From the NCBI GenBank assembly GCA_014529385.2, contig CM043952.1:58550119-58614118 (forward strand): 64,000 nucleotides of DNA, given 5' to 3'. Below are positions 24,328 through 34,752 of this stretch, piece after piece. Origin of the DNA: Adiantum capillus-veneris. Its lineage: Eukaryota > Streptophyta > Polypodiopsida > Polypodiales > Pteridaceae. Below the pieces are notes generated by a model. That model ran no database searches, was not told the origin of the DNA, and saw only the letters and a program-made list of their open reading frames with translations. Made by a program: the position numbers and the translations under genes. Every line of letters starts with the position of its first letter. Positions within the stretch are counted from its first letter, which is position 1.

Positions 24328-24577
24328 TCGGGCGTCGCTATAACCGTCGCTATTTATGGCTCTGTAGCGTCGCTATAGTCTTCTCTGTAACCGTCACTAT
24401 GATCGTCGCTATGAGCGTCACTATATAGCAACGCTCATAGCGACGCTCATAGCGACGCTTATAGCGACGCTCTCGTAGCGACGCTGTAGCGACGGTTTTA
24501 GCGACGCCGGGGGTTATAAAAACCTAGTGTATTTCCTTTGCTAACAGCGTCACAAGAGCACACAACCTCTTGTAGTG
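24328..24577. repeat. Right subterminal array and terminal inverted repeat of the CACTA element
   Basis: At least ten copies of the GCGTCGCTAT / ATAGCGACGC motif in both orientations between 24328 and 24512, then about 50 bp of other sequence, then the TIR. The same motif at the left end supports one element. Confidence 0.92.
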
Positions 24578-25320
24578 AGGTAACAACGTTGATATAGTAA
24601 AGTAATTAGGTTCTCCTGTATCTATTTATCTATACTAATAGTCTTTTGTCTGGATGTATGTTACAATTTTATCAACGGTTGTTGCTGGTGGGTATATTTC
24701 ATGCTTCATATGATTTGATCTTGCTCTGCTACATCCAGGTTTCTATCCAGATAGGAGTTAGAACACGTATTACCATTGTAGAGTTCTACAGAACCCTCCC
24801 ATTAATGAATGTTGTGTTTCCACACAGTCATAGTCATGGTGCTTGGTTCCTACGTGTTTTTGTTTTAGGATTTCTACCTCCAATGATTGTTTGATGTATC
24901 TTACATCGTGAACCACCATGGGTGATTTAGGTATTGTGGTAGGGCATGTCGTAGGCTACACATTATAGAGTAGAAAGCTTGAGCCTCTATGTGCTATGCA
25001 TAAATATTGTCTTGGATATTGCTATATTTTTGGATATAAAAAGATCAACTACTCTTTACGTTTGTGTGAAGTTAGTGTGAGTGTGTGTTGTGAAAGATTT
25101 TGCCTAAGTCAGTCCATGTCGTTGCCGAATGTGGCACCACATTACTATGTGAATCAATTGTGGGAAATTTGGGTTTTGGGGGCTTGGGGGAGTTTTGGGC
25201 CTCAAGATTTTTACTATGTGAATATTTTTTCTTAATATTAATGAAGAGATTATCAGTGTTGCAACCATAGTCTACTCTCTCTCTCTCTCTCTCTCTAGTG
25301 CCAAGGGCATATTCTGACAA

Positions 25321-25377
<57 letters not shown>

Positions 25378-26224
25378 CAAGTACTTCAACAAGCCTTCTG
25401 ACATGTGTGCTAACTATAAAAAGAACTAATTAAAGTCGATCATACAAGCACAACTTAATTAATAAAGTTTTTTTCACACCTTATGAATGCCATGTCTGTC
25501 ATGGTAAGAGCGAGCGAGACCCCGAAGGCGGGTCACGTGAGGTACTAAACTCTTACTTTTATGGACAAAACTCAAAAAATCTCCTCCACCTTTGAACTTA
25601 TAGGTTTCTAAAACCTTCACAACATTTGAAGAAGCTAAATCTCAAATTCTGCAGGTGAAGTTACACTAAACCTAGGTTCTTTTTGAGCACTTTAGCATGA
25701 TGCAGGATCAAGGTAAGTACTGACATGAATATTTCATGTCTTCTCCATGCCTACAAAAAGCTACAAACTAGATATTGGTTGCAGGTGCTTGTCCACTTTC
25801 GCAATACCCTAGCCTCCCCCTCCCATCATAGATGCGGCCCACCCATCACTCCCCCTCATGACTAATTGACACCCCACATGCCAGGTGGGATAAATGGTCC
25901 AAAAGAGACATCTTGAGCAAGATTGCATGTGCATCGTTCGATTTAGGATCAAACCGCAAGTGAACGACAATGATGCCATTCAAAAGCGAACTGCAAGTAA
26001 ACTTCATGTGATCCCAAAGTAAACACTAATATACGTGAACCCGTAAATCTCAAAGTAAACATCAACTAAATGTGCGAACAAATTGTGAGCCCATCTCTTT
26101 TCATGTGAACATCAACTGAACCCAGGGATCTTCATTTGAACATCATGTAATTCAATGTAATCACAAAGTGAACTCTCCCCACCCTTTTCTTGAGTATCAA
26201 TTTTAGTTCATGCCACTATTTCAA
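24578..26224. other. Non-coding stretch with GA/TC microsatellites
   Basis: No credible gene. (TC)n at about 25276-25298 and (GA)n at about 25325-25372 are 27 bp apart in opposite sense and could pair as a hairpin. From about 25900 to 26170 the text is rich in an AAGTGAAC/CATCAACT-like phrase, perhaps decayed short repeats. Confidence 0.5.
25276..25372. repeat. (TC)n - spacer - (GA)n inverted dinucleotide pair
   Basis: A TC run of about 11 units, 27 bp of unique sequence, then a GA run of about 24 units. The two are complementary. Confidence 0.9.
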
Positions 26225-26345
26225 CTAGCACGTGATAGCTTAATGGCAAGGAACTCGGTCCATGACCACTAACATGGTGTGGGTTCCACCCCTGAGATCA
26301 CAAAGGGGGCGTATGTTATTTGATTACCTTTAAAGATCGACGATA
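26225..26345 (+). repeat. Probable tRNA-derived SINE head
   Basis: TAGCTTAATGGC at about 26233 resembles a pol III box A. GGGTTCCACCCC at about 26280 resembles a box B, about 45 bp away, as in tRNA genes. Between them CCATG and CATGG bracket an anticodon-like loop. There is no convincing acceptor stem, so a SINE head or tRNA relic is more likely than a functional tRNA. Confidence 0.35.
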
Positions 26346-28190
26346 CACATTGATCAAAGATTGTACACTATTGATCTCATCTGAAAATGGTTGTGTCAAT
26401 TAGTCCCGTGGTTCGCTACCCCTCCCATCTTGACCAATTTTGCAGGATTGTCCTTTTTGCAGGTCAAGTCTTAGAAGATAAGAGAGCTTGAAGTCAAGTC
26501 TTAGAAGACAAGAGAGCGTGAACTCAACATCAAAACCCTACCCCATCCCCCAACATACATGCAAAAGTTTTCTTATTAGCTCTAATGCTTTATGAACATG
26601 TATAATAGAGGGGAATATGTATGAAGACTTTGGGCAGGTTCAGCCTGCGCACAAGAGCGTGGTGCTCCAACCTTTTCTTATGCACACTCAATTCACACTG
26701 CCCATTCAAAACGTTTATTTAAATTACAATAAAAAGTGCATATCAAGTTGGATGTGGCCTCATCGCTAGTTCATCTAACATCCTCTGGCATGTGTCAAGA
26801 GTTCAGGGCCTCTCTGCGTTCGACGTTGAAACCTGGATGGAAACCATTTTGTTTCGAGGTATGAGGCCGCCCGGTGATGGGTGGGTCCGGACATGCGACA
26901 CTTTTGTATTGCTCCAACCATATCGTGCCACGAAGGACACATGAACTTGCAAGGAATGTTCCGGGCGATAGTGTGAACGCCCTCTTTGTACGCTTTACTT
27001 TTGCAAGCCAAGGTTGGATCTTCCGATCTAGTACCAAGTGATGTGTAAAGAAGACTCAACACACTCATTTCAATAGGGCTCGTGTCACACTGGGACAGGC
27101 AATGGCTGGCCATATTGAGGTGACGGGTAGCCATTTGCCTAACCAAAAGTGGAGGATGGCCTCTAGCTCATGGCAGAGGGGTGGGCAAACTCCTCGATCA
27201 ACTTTTTCGCATGGGTGTCCAACTGCAAAAAAGGGGAAGCGAGAACAAATTTGACGGGTCTCAAGCTCTGGCAGTCAACGCAGGAAGGCGTAAACCACAT
27301 GGCTAGTACTGACTCGCTAATCGTCTTTCCTGGTCTTTCCATGATCAGCAGAGAGTGTGATTGCGTTTGTGTGGGAGAGGGGTGAAAGCTTCCACACTAT
27401 CTCGCATGGGCATGCTCAAATGGGATCGAGCGATGGCTGAGATGATTTGGACCGTCAGATGTACATTTACATAATTCGGGGCATTTGGTAAATTCGGGGA
27501 GAAAAGTAAATTCGGGTAGGCTTGTAAATTCGGGTCAATCCACACTCCATGTCTTGAGCCCCCGATCTCCCCACCACGAGCCAGGTGCAATAACCACTAC
27601 GCCCTAATGCGTACGTTAAAATATAGGACATTCGAGTATGTCATATTGTAAATGTGTGCAGATTAGTAAATTCGAGCAAACTAGTAAATTCAGGGCAACG
27701 TCAGATCTAACGGTCCATGATTGACGCGGCCTGCATTTTCCTCCTCCACCATTGATCCCATTTGAGCATGCCCGTGTGATATAGTGATGAGGGGGTGAGA
27801 GGGGCCTAAGTCCTAAAGTGCCTTATCCTACAGCTCGCGTACTCTCGAGCCTTATAATGTTATGCTGCTGGGGCCTCCATCAGCTCATGACCGTGCTGGT
27901 CTTAGCGGCCACAAATAACAATCAATAATGAAAAAACAAAGTGAGATAGGGTTTTTAGTCACGCTTCTCAATCCATGAAAAAACAATGCAGAGAAAGAGG
28001 AGATGGACTCTATCTTCCTCCTGCATATTGAGATAGGCCTATAATGTGTAAAACTTCTTCTGTGTAGATGATGGCCACTTTTGCGTATATTCTGCTCTCA
28101 AAGCAGGCTGCTCGCTGTAGGTTAGAATGAGCAGCTGATCTTCTGTGGTTGTTGAGCACGCATCAGTAGATATAGTATAATGGCCACCCT
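26346..28190. other. Non-coding stretch, no recognised gene
   Basis: A 123-codon minus frame at 26775-27146 has no motif I recognise and no neighbouring exon. A short tRNA-like element lies at 27535-27610. The rest shows nothing beyond a phrase around GTAAATTCGGG repeated several times at 27480-27700. Confidence 0.45.
27535..27610 (-). repeat. Possible tRNA-derived SINE head
   Basis: On the minus strand GCGTAGTGGTTATTGCACCTGG is a good pol III box A-like phrase, as in plant Au-type SINEs. GTGGGGAGATCGGGGGCTCAAG follows, where the box B should be, in degenerate form. Confidence 0.33.
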
Positions 28191-28359
28191 GCATGAGTAT
28201 ATTGAGCATGCACTTCTTCCTTCCACCTCCATATCCATCTCTTTCCTCCTGCAGCTCCTCATGACTATATTCTGCATGAGTATATTGAGCATGCACTTCT
28301 TCCTTCCACCTCCATATCCATCTCTTTCCTCCTGCAGCTCCTCATGACTATATTCTGCA
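28191..28359 (+). repeat. Two-copy 83-bp tandem duplication at the lectin gene start
   Basis: The unit beginning GCATGAGTATATTGAGCATG and ending CTCATGACTATATTCT occurs at 28191-28273 and 28274-28356, nearly identical. The second copy contains the predicted start codon at 28344. The first copy holds an equivalent ATG whose frame closes at once. Confidence 0.92.
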
Positions 28360-29315
28360 TATATTTCTTCATTCCAGCTTCCTACAACAGTAGCTCACTA
28401 GGATTCACCCTCGTGCCCCGCACCCTGGACGAAGACTTCGACCGCCAACACGTTAAACCTAGCAAGTACCCCTTTTTCACTCCCGAAGGTGAGATCTTTC
28501 TCACCCAAGACCCCTCTGATTTTGGGCACGATCAAACCCTCTACAACGTTGGCCGCATCGCTCACAAGAAACCCCTGAGTTTCAAGGACAAATCCGGCCA
28601 TCTCCTTTCCTTTAACAGCTTCTTCACCTTCAACATCACCACCGTCACTAAGTACAATGAGTCTGGCGATGGCATCGCCTTCGTTCTTACTACAGACAAG
28701 TCACCTCCGGATAACAGCACAGGGCGCTTTCTCGGCCTAATGCCAGAGATGCTAAATCATCGAGACCAACGGTTTATGGCAGTCGAATTCGACACCTTTC
28801 AGAACCTGCAAGAGGAGATTATGGACCCGAGTGCCAGTCATATCGGGATAGATGTGAGCAGCCTCTCATCTCTCAAGCCTATTTACAACACTGCGGATAA
28901 ATCGCATCCGCTCTACCTCTACAACAACTACACAATCGCTGCCTGGGTGAGCTACAATGCATCTACACACCTCATACAAGTGTGGGCAACCAATCACAGC
29001 AGAAATAATGTCTCCCAGCATCCCTTAGTCGATCCAATTCTGAATATCACTCACAATCTCTCTGCAGTCTTTGAGAATAACACAGACATTTATGTTGCAA
29101 TCACGGCTGCCTCTGGGAATAACTCTCAAGCCACCGTCCTTTACTCTTGGAACTTCACCATCATCGACATTAATGAGCACAAAGGAATTACCCCTCGGTG
29201 GCGCGTGCCCTTAATCGCCTGCCTTTCATCACTTCTGTTGGTCATTCTGCTTTCTTTATTGTTATCAAAGGTAATTGTTCCCAAGTGGAAGGGCAATGGG
29301 AGAACAGACTGTTAG
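28344..29315 (+). CDS. L-type lectin-domain membrane protein (truncated lectin receptor kinase)
   Basis: 323 residues. A short hydrophobic start (about 1-12) may serve as a signal peptide. Residues 20-275 form a legume-type lectin domain: DGIAFVL (109-115), VEFDTF (147-152), N154, D161 and HIGIDV (166-171), the residues that hold Ca/Mn in this fold. About ten N-x-S/T sites suggest a glycosylated extracellular domain. Residues about 289-312 are a membrane helix, followed by a basic stretch (KVIVPKWKG), as in LecRK receptor kinases. The protein then ends where a kinase domain of about 300 residues would follow. The last codon and stop fall in a copia LTR that begins at 29310, so the insertion cut the gene. 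No kinase sequence is recognisable downstream. It may still make a membrane-anchored lectin without kinase. The start lies in an 83-bp duplication, so it is a little uncertain. Confidence 0.85.
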   Translation: MTIFCIYFFIPASYNSSSLGFTLVPRTLDEDFDRQHVKPSKYPFFTPEGEIFLTQDPSDFGHDQTLYNVGRIAHKKPLSFKDKSGHLLSFNSFFTFNITTVTKYNESGDGIAFVLTTDKSPPDNSTGRFLGLMPEMLNHRDQRFMAVEFDTFQNLQEEIMDPSASHIGIDVSSLSSLKPIYNTADKSHPLYLYNNYTIAAWVSYNASTHLIQVWATNHSRNNVSQHPLVDPILNITHNLSAVFENNTDIYVAITAASGNNSQATVLYSWNFTIIDINEHKGITPRWRVPLIACLSSLLLVILLSLLLSKVIVPKWKGNGRTDC

Positions 29316-30340
29316 AAATAAATTCACTTTATTCTGTAAAGGTGAATTCCCACCAATAATCATCCCATAGATTTAGCAACCAATCTCCCACCTTTATTCA
29401 CCTACCACTGATCTACCAACCACCCACTAATCTAGGCACTGATTTGGTCACTGCAACCTATATAAAGGCCACTCAGTCCCTAGCCATTCATTCGTCTTTT
29501 CCATTTGAGCATAGCTGTTATTCATTGTATTGCTTTCAGTTTTATTAGCAATCCAGTTCTATTTCGCATGAGTCTCTCTCTCTCTCTTATGTTATTAAGT
29601 TAATCATATTTAGTGCTCATGTGTTCATTAAATCTGCACATGGTATCAGAGCTTTTGAAGCTTTAATTCCTCGAGCTTATCTTCCTACTTAGTGCCTAAT
29701 ATCCAAATCATCTTCAAGGGATCCGGAACCTTGTAAGATGGTTGAGCTTGCCTCTACATCCGCTACTACAACTACCTACAAAACCTGCTATGTCATCGAC
29801 AAGCTAAATGGCACTAATTACCAAGTATGGAAGATTAGAATGGAGCTCTATCTCCAACAACTCCAACTTTGGGATATAACGTCAGAAGGAGAGGTGCAAC
29901 CTGACCCACCCAAAGACAAGGCCCCTATGAGCACCGTAGATGCTTTTAATGCCTGGCAAACCAAAAATACCAGTGCAAAGATGGAGTTGATTTTGCATTG
30001 CCAAGATCGGCAGGTTCAAATGGTAAGAACCCTTCCTACTGCTCATGCTATTTGGAAATGTTTTTGAGAAAAGCTATGAGCATACTGACCTTGTTTACCA
30101 AGTTTCCCTGATCAAGAAACTCGTAAACACTACTATGTAAGAAGGTCAATCATCTTCCAAGTTTTTAGAATCTTGGCAAATCTTGCTTGATGAAGTCCTT
30201 ATATCTGGACTAACAATCCCAGAGCAACTGCAATCTATGCTTTTGTTAGCATCTCTCCCGTCATCTTCGAGAGCCTTTATCACTACTCAAGCAACAGTCG
30301 AAGCTGAAAGAAGCTAAAGCTTCTTGCATGCTTTGGTTTT
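29310..30340 (+). mobile_element. Ty1/copia remnant with 5' LTR, PBS and gag
   Basis: The 5' LTR runs 29310-29640 (TGTTAGAAAT ... CTGCACA, 331 bp). It is followed at once by TGGTATCAGAGC at 29641-29652, the initiator tRNA-Met PBS. A gag start at 29738 (LNGTNYQVWKIRMELYL) with further gag-like sequence to about 30310 follows. Protease, integrase, RT and the 3' LTR are absent, so this is a partial fossil. A TATA-like CTATATAAAGG lies at about 29458 in the LTR. The left flank is coding sequence of the lectin receptor gene. Confidence 0.88.
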
Positions 30341-30554
30341 TGGGGGGAGTATGCTAGTACTCTTTTTGGGGTCCTGGGACAGCTCGTTCTCCACTTGCTT
30401 CTTTCTCTTCTTCCGCAAATTGCAGGGTTGATTCCATTTCACGATCCTCTACCTCATCTACATTGTCCTCCTTATGGCAAGGACATAGTAGATTAATGCA
30501 AAAGTTTGAGCACTAGCACGGGAACTGCAGACGATGAGAGTGAAATTGAATTAT
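30341..30554. other. Short non-coding spacer
   Basis: Sequence between the copia gag remnant and the start of the duplicated O-methyltransferase segment. No feature seen. Confidence 0.4.
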
Positions 30555-32185
30555 TCATATGGGTACATGCTAACTTTGAAAATTTCTCAAATTTACTATG
30601 AGGCACATGATACAATGGTATATAGTGGATTTAATTTTTTAAAATACATGATATAATGGTGTATGATGCATTGAGGATTTTTACAAATCAAGCTTTGAAT
30701 GGGAAGAGATATAAGACTAGTTCTCTAAAGTTGAAGGAAGATTCAGTGGTGCCAAAAGAAAGACATGAAATCCAACAACAAAGGCATCTAGATTTTATGC
30801 AATTGCACAATTGTGCACTCATGTAGTGTAGAAACAACTTGCATGCTACTAAAACTAGCAAGTTTAGAAAGCTCAAAAATCTCAGCTTTAGTGCGCTCTC
30901 GGCCACCTTGATTGTAAGCCAACATAAGGATATCTAGGTGGTAGCCCACACGGGCCCTTGCCCCAGTCTCCACTGAAGTCGGTAGCAACGTATTGATTAC
31001 TATCACCCCACTATCACTTTGCCACTTTTATGTGGAAGAGCCTTATAACAATTCCTCAATATCTTAAGACAATGCTCATCAATCCAATCACGCAATATCC
31101 ACTACCATTGCAAAGACACACAAAAAACACACACACACACAAATGAGTAAAAAAATCTATCATTTTTCAAAGGTACTGGGAGTGCAACCATTGAATACAC
31201 AAAAGTTGGAGAATATTTAGTTCCAAATGTTCTATGACAAGAATGATAGTATGATGGTGGTGGTGCTTGAAGGAGCTTTCAATAATCAACAATCAAAACA
31301 AGAAAAACATGTGAACTTTTCTTAGTATGGTAATGATTTCAACGTTTTTTCAAGAGTCAGTGACATATACCTTATGAAACATTGCATGTCATAATTAACA
31401 ATGTTAGGTAAGGTTCAATAGAGTCTCAATAATGGAACATCGACAAGTGGAATAAAAATACATTGATCATGTGATTTGATTATAAAAGATATTAGGTTAA
31501 ATGGCCAATGGAAAATATACCTTATGAAACCTTAATGCTTTCCATAGAAATTAATGTTTAATAGGCAATCCATTTGCAACAGACCGAATGTGATAAAGAA
31601 CATGTGGTTCACCTTCATGAAGATAGCATCACCCTTGGGAATACCACAAACATACCTCCTTCCACATTCTCCACACCTATGTTGCAAACAACCAAATCCG
31701 TTTTCAACAAGTATAATGCTGTACAATGAAGAATGTCACCAAAGGCATAATTAGTGCATCTTTTCCACAATTGAAAAAAATTCCATTTCATTAAAGAAGA
31801 TAAGTCTAGCATATAGAGAGACGCACCAACATATGGCAAGTGCTGTAGCAATCACATGCGCTCGGTCAATATTGATGCCTTTTATGTGAGGGTGCTTAGA
31901 GACAACCATGCTCAAGAAAGTTACCAATCCCCCACCTACATTGACTAGCATGGATACATCATCAAAGCCAACGTAGGTGTCGAGGAGCATTTTGATGAAA
32001 AGCAGAGTATGGCTCGCCATGTCGGAGTTGAAAAGTTTGTTGATGCGAACATCATCTTGACCATAAGAGAAAGCATCTTTTCCATGAGCCCTAGTGAAAG
32101 GCTCGATGCAATTGAGGATAGCTTCGTCGAGGTAATGCCAAGTCTCCATGAAAACTTTGTCTTGGTTCATGAGCATCATGGGGGC
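30555..32185 (-). pseudogene. 5'-truncated O-methyltransferase pseudogene
   Basis: Segmental copy of the O-methyltransferase gene at 60210-61978, including introns and 3' flank. The shared segment runs from about TATTCATATGGGTACATGC (30552; partner 59956) to GGTTCATGAGCATCAT (about 32179; partner about 61591). The first ~128 codons of exon 1 are missing. The rest of exon 1 is recognisable at 31751-32179 (MMLMNQDKVFMETWHYLDEA; VGGGL in the SAM motif). The last exon survives at 30788-31006 (TLLPTSVETGARARVGYHL). It lacks the N-terminus, carries small insertions near the last splice site and has lost part of the middle exon frame. It is not a working gene. Divergence from the intact copy looks like several percent. 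Confidence 0.88.
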
Positions 32186-34360
32186 AACATTTTAGATAGC
32201 ATCATTTTTCACAAAAACCCAAGATTATGGATTTTGGGTCTGAAAAAGATATATTTGTGAATACAACTTCAACTGGAGCTCCTTTTAGCACTAAGAGTGT
32301 CTATATGACTACAGTTTTGGGGTAAGACTCAACTCGTGATTACTAAATAACTTATTAAGGGTTGATCGTTAATTCTTGGAACCTTCATACTTGCACTTTC
32401 AAGGAAAGAAATCCACAAATTTGCCAAGGGGTAGTGGACAATTTCAACTTCAAAAGTAATCTAATGCCAATGGCAAACCCAAGGGGAGTCATGGACATAG
32501 GCCAAGGGCCGGCTTCTAGTTAAGTAGTTTCCCTACAGAAGTCTAGCATTTCACTAATTTTCAATTACTGTTCCTAAGCCTTTTGCAGGCGGAAAATTTG
32601 GGCAGGTGCCTTTCACTATGGATAAGTGAACACTAGGTTCAGCCTCCAGGTACACATGTGATTTGGTTTTGTTTCTATGTTTTGGTTTCCTTTTCCAAGT
32701 ACGAAGTATAAACTTCTATGTTTTCATCCATTTTTGCTCTTCAGCGAGATGACAAGGTCATGTAAGAACCAAGAAATTTTGGTTGTAGTGTCCAAAATAA
32801 GTTTCTACATTACGCAATTATAGACCCACTTGTAGTGTTTGGTTTGGCACATATTGTCACATGGGATACAACATGGTCTGGAAACTCAAGGAGTTCGATT
32901 TAGCCAGTGTGGAGTAGGCATAATGAGGGTCCCTCTCACTCACATGGCAGAGTGTTTGTAGTTACCTTCACACCCAATTACATCTCATACTTGAAGGATG
33001 TTTTTTTAAAAAACATCCTTTACCTAAAACATATTCCATATGTGGAGAATATGAGTCTCTGGGAATGACACTGGCGTTTCTACTTGAGTTATGTGTCGCG
33101 AACAATGTCCCTAGGTGCTGGTCAAATATGTTTTCTAGACCATTTTCAACACGTTGTATCGGGAACAATTTGAGTGGCCAGAAATTGCTGGATATTAAGA
33201 ATGACTTGTTAAGGTACCAGTGCTGCTAAACAACATTAACGGATGGTTGTTTATGCATATAGAAAGGCTATGAATTAACAATGAAATGGTTTCATTGTTT
33301 GTACCTAGAAGGGATTAATATTGCACCTTCTATTATGGTTCCAACATTTCAACAAGGCTTGCAAATGAATGGAGTAGAAAGTATTTAGTTTCTTTTCAAA
33401 ACTATTTACACTCCTCTTTAATGTGTACTAGGATCATCACATTTTCCATAAGTATTGGAAAGTATGATCATGGATATGCAGGTTCTGATTTTTTTCTGCT
33501 AAATGCATGCACGCAAGATTTTGTGGGCCCTAGTGTTTAGCAACGGCAAATTTGGAGCGGCATGCATAATCGTTAATGTAGTTGCTTATGAATCATTTTG
33601 CACTCTATGTGCAGTATCTCTCTGAGATTCCATTTGGATCTACCAATCATCAAGAGAGGTCATGGATTGGTTTGGATGCTTGTGGATATTTCAAGTTAAC
33701 CAAGATGGTTATTCATAAAATTGTTGATTTATCAGCAGTATTGTAAGGAACAGTGGTACCTACTTACTAGTAGTTTTGGAAGACTGTTTGTAAACCTTGG
33801 GAAATCACACCTCAATACAGTCAGTATCCAAGGGGATAAGCACGTTCGGCAAATCACAAAGTGTAATCTTGTGCTAAAGGACATGCGAAGTGCATACGTT
33901 AGCACCAAGAAATCCAATTAGTATGAATTTCTTGCCCTAGTTGGAGCTTCATATATAATTCACATTCTCAACTTTGAACACTAGTTATGGTGGGATTGTT
34001 TACTGATACGAGAAAATAACAAGTCAAGGACTTAAACTTGGTTGATGAGTTATGTAAGCAAGTTATTTTCATGGAAAGTGAAAAGAGGTACTCTTTCCGA
34101 TAGATCTTAGTTGTGATAACTCGTTTATCATACTCAAGTGAGTCTAAATGGAGTCTACATGTTATGTTGTATATGAGTTGGTAACACAAGATGGTTGCAA
34201 ATGGACAACAATGTTGAAAATTGAGATGTTAATCTTGGTTACATTGAACCTCATACTGAACCATATTCCGATCAAGCGAACAATTGGATCCATGACAGAT
34301 TCCATTGTGGAAAAAATTAGTGTATCACGACTCTTGTTTTTGAGGACAAAGTTTCTTCTC
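32186..34360. other. Non-coding stretch, no recognised gene
   Basis: AT-rich DNA without a recognisable frame, RNA gene or repeat. The final 150 bp before 34360 may be the tail of a gypsy internal region, since a polypurine tract and LTR follow. Confidence 0.45.
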
Positions 34361-34374
34361 CAAGGGGGGAGTAA

Positions 34375-34603
34375 TGTCATGCCAAGGGTAGTACCAGGCG
34401 GGCAAAGGTCCAGGACGAATGTGCAGTGTCAGGACAAGGGTCCTACGGGGCAAGGCCCAACCTAGGGGGTTAGGGACCTAGGCCAAGGGCCTGAACTGGA
34501 CCAGTGTGGACTGGGTATCCGCTTAGGGAAAGAGCTAGGAGCTAGGCCTATATAAGGGGCGGTAGGGAGAAGGATCCTACATCTTAGTCTCCTATGTATT
34601 ACA
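34375..34603 (+). repeat. gypsy LTR (about 229 bp) with PPT upstream and PBS downstream
   Basis: CAAGGGGGGAGTAA (34361-34374) is a polypurine tract. The LTR then starts TGTCATGCC, as in Tekay/Del-type plant gypsy LTRs. A TATA box (CCTATATAAGG) lies at about 34547. The LTR seems to end at ATTACA (34603), followed by GGTATCAGAGC (about 34609-34619), the tRNA-Met PBS. It therefore has internal-type sequence on both sides. No coding parts are recognisable beside it. Confidence 0.62.
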
Positions 34604-34684
34604 TCCGGGTATCAGAGCAAGGTGGGAGGAGGAAGAAGGAAGCTAGGGAAGAGGGAAGATGGAGGTCTTGCATGGAGTTTGCAT

Positions 34685-34686
<2 letters not shown>

Positions 34687-34750
<64 letters not shown>
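34687..34750. repeat. (TC)n microsatellite, about 64 bp
   Basis: Uninterrupted TC run shortly after the LTR and PBS. The overlapping reading frames are low-complexity. Confidence 0.97.

Positions 34751-34752
<2 letters not shown>

Larger units (their letters stand above)
16569..24577 (+). mobile_element. CACTA (En/Spm) DNA transposon, 8.0 kb
   Basis: The ends are CACTACAAGAGG at 16569 and its reverse complement CCTCTTGTAGTG ending at 24577. The 3 bp on each side are AGG (16566-16568 and 24578-24580), a perfect 3-bp target duplication as CACTA elements make. Inside each end are many copies of a short motif (AGCGACGCTC and its complement), the usual subterminal arrays bound by the second CACTA protein. 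Two genes lie inside on the plus strand: a tnpD-type transposase (18826-22385) and a second gene in the tnpA position (22658-23966). A host HMA-domain fragment lies at 17700-18045. The transposase is damaged, so the element probably cannot move on its own. Confidence 0.95.

Noticed and set aside
26225-26345. A functional tRNA gene
   Set aside because: Boxes A and B are present, but the acceptor stem and a 7-nt anticodon loop do not form cleanly.
26775-27146. 123-codon minus frame
   Set aside because: No recognised motif, no adjoining exon and no repeat partner. It could be chance, so it is noted only in the spacer entry.
29640-32185. Search for the missing kinase domain of the lectin receptor downstream of the copia insertion
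   Set aside because: No kinase motif (GxGxxG, HRD, DFG) is visible. The next sequence is copia gag and then an O-methyltransferase copy.
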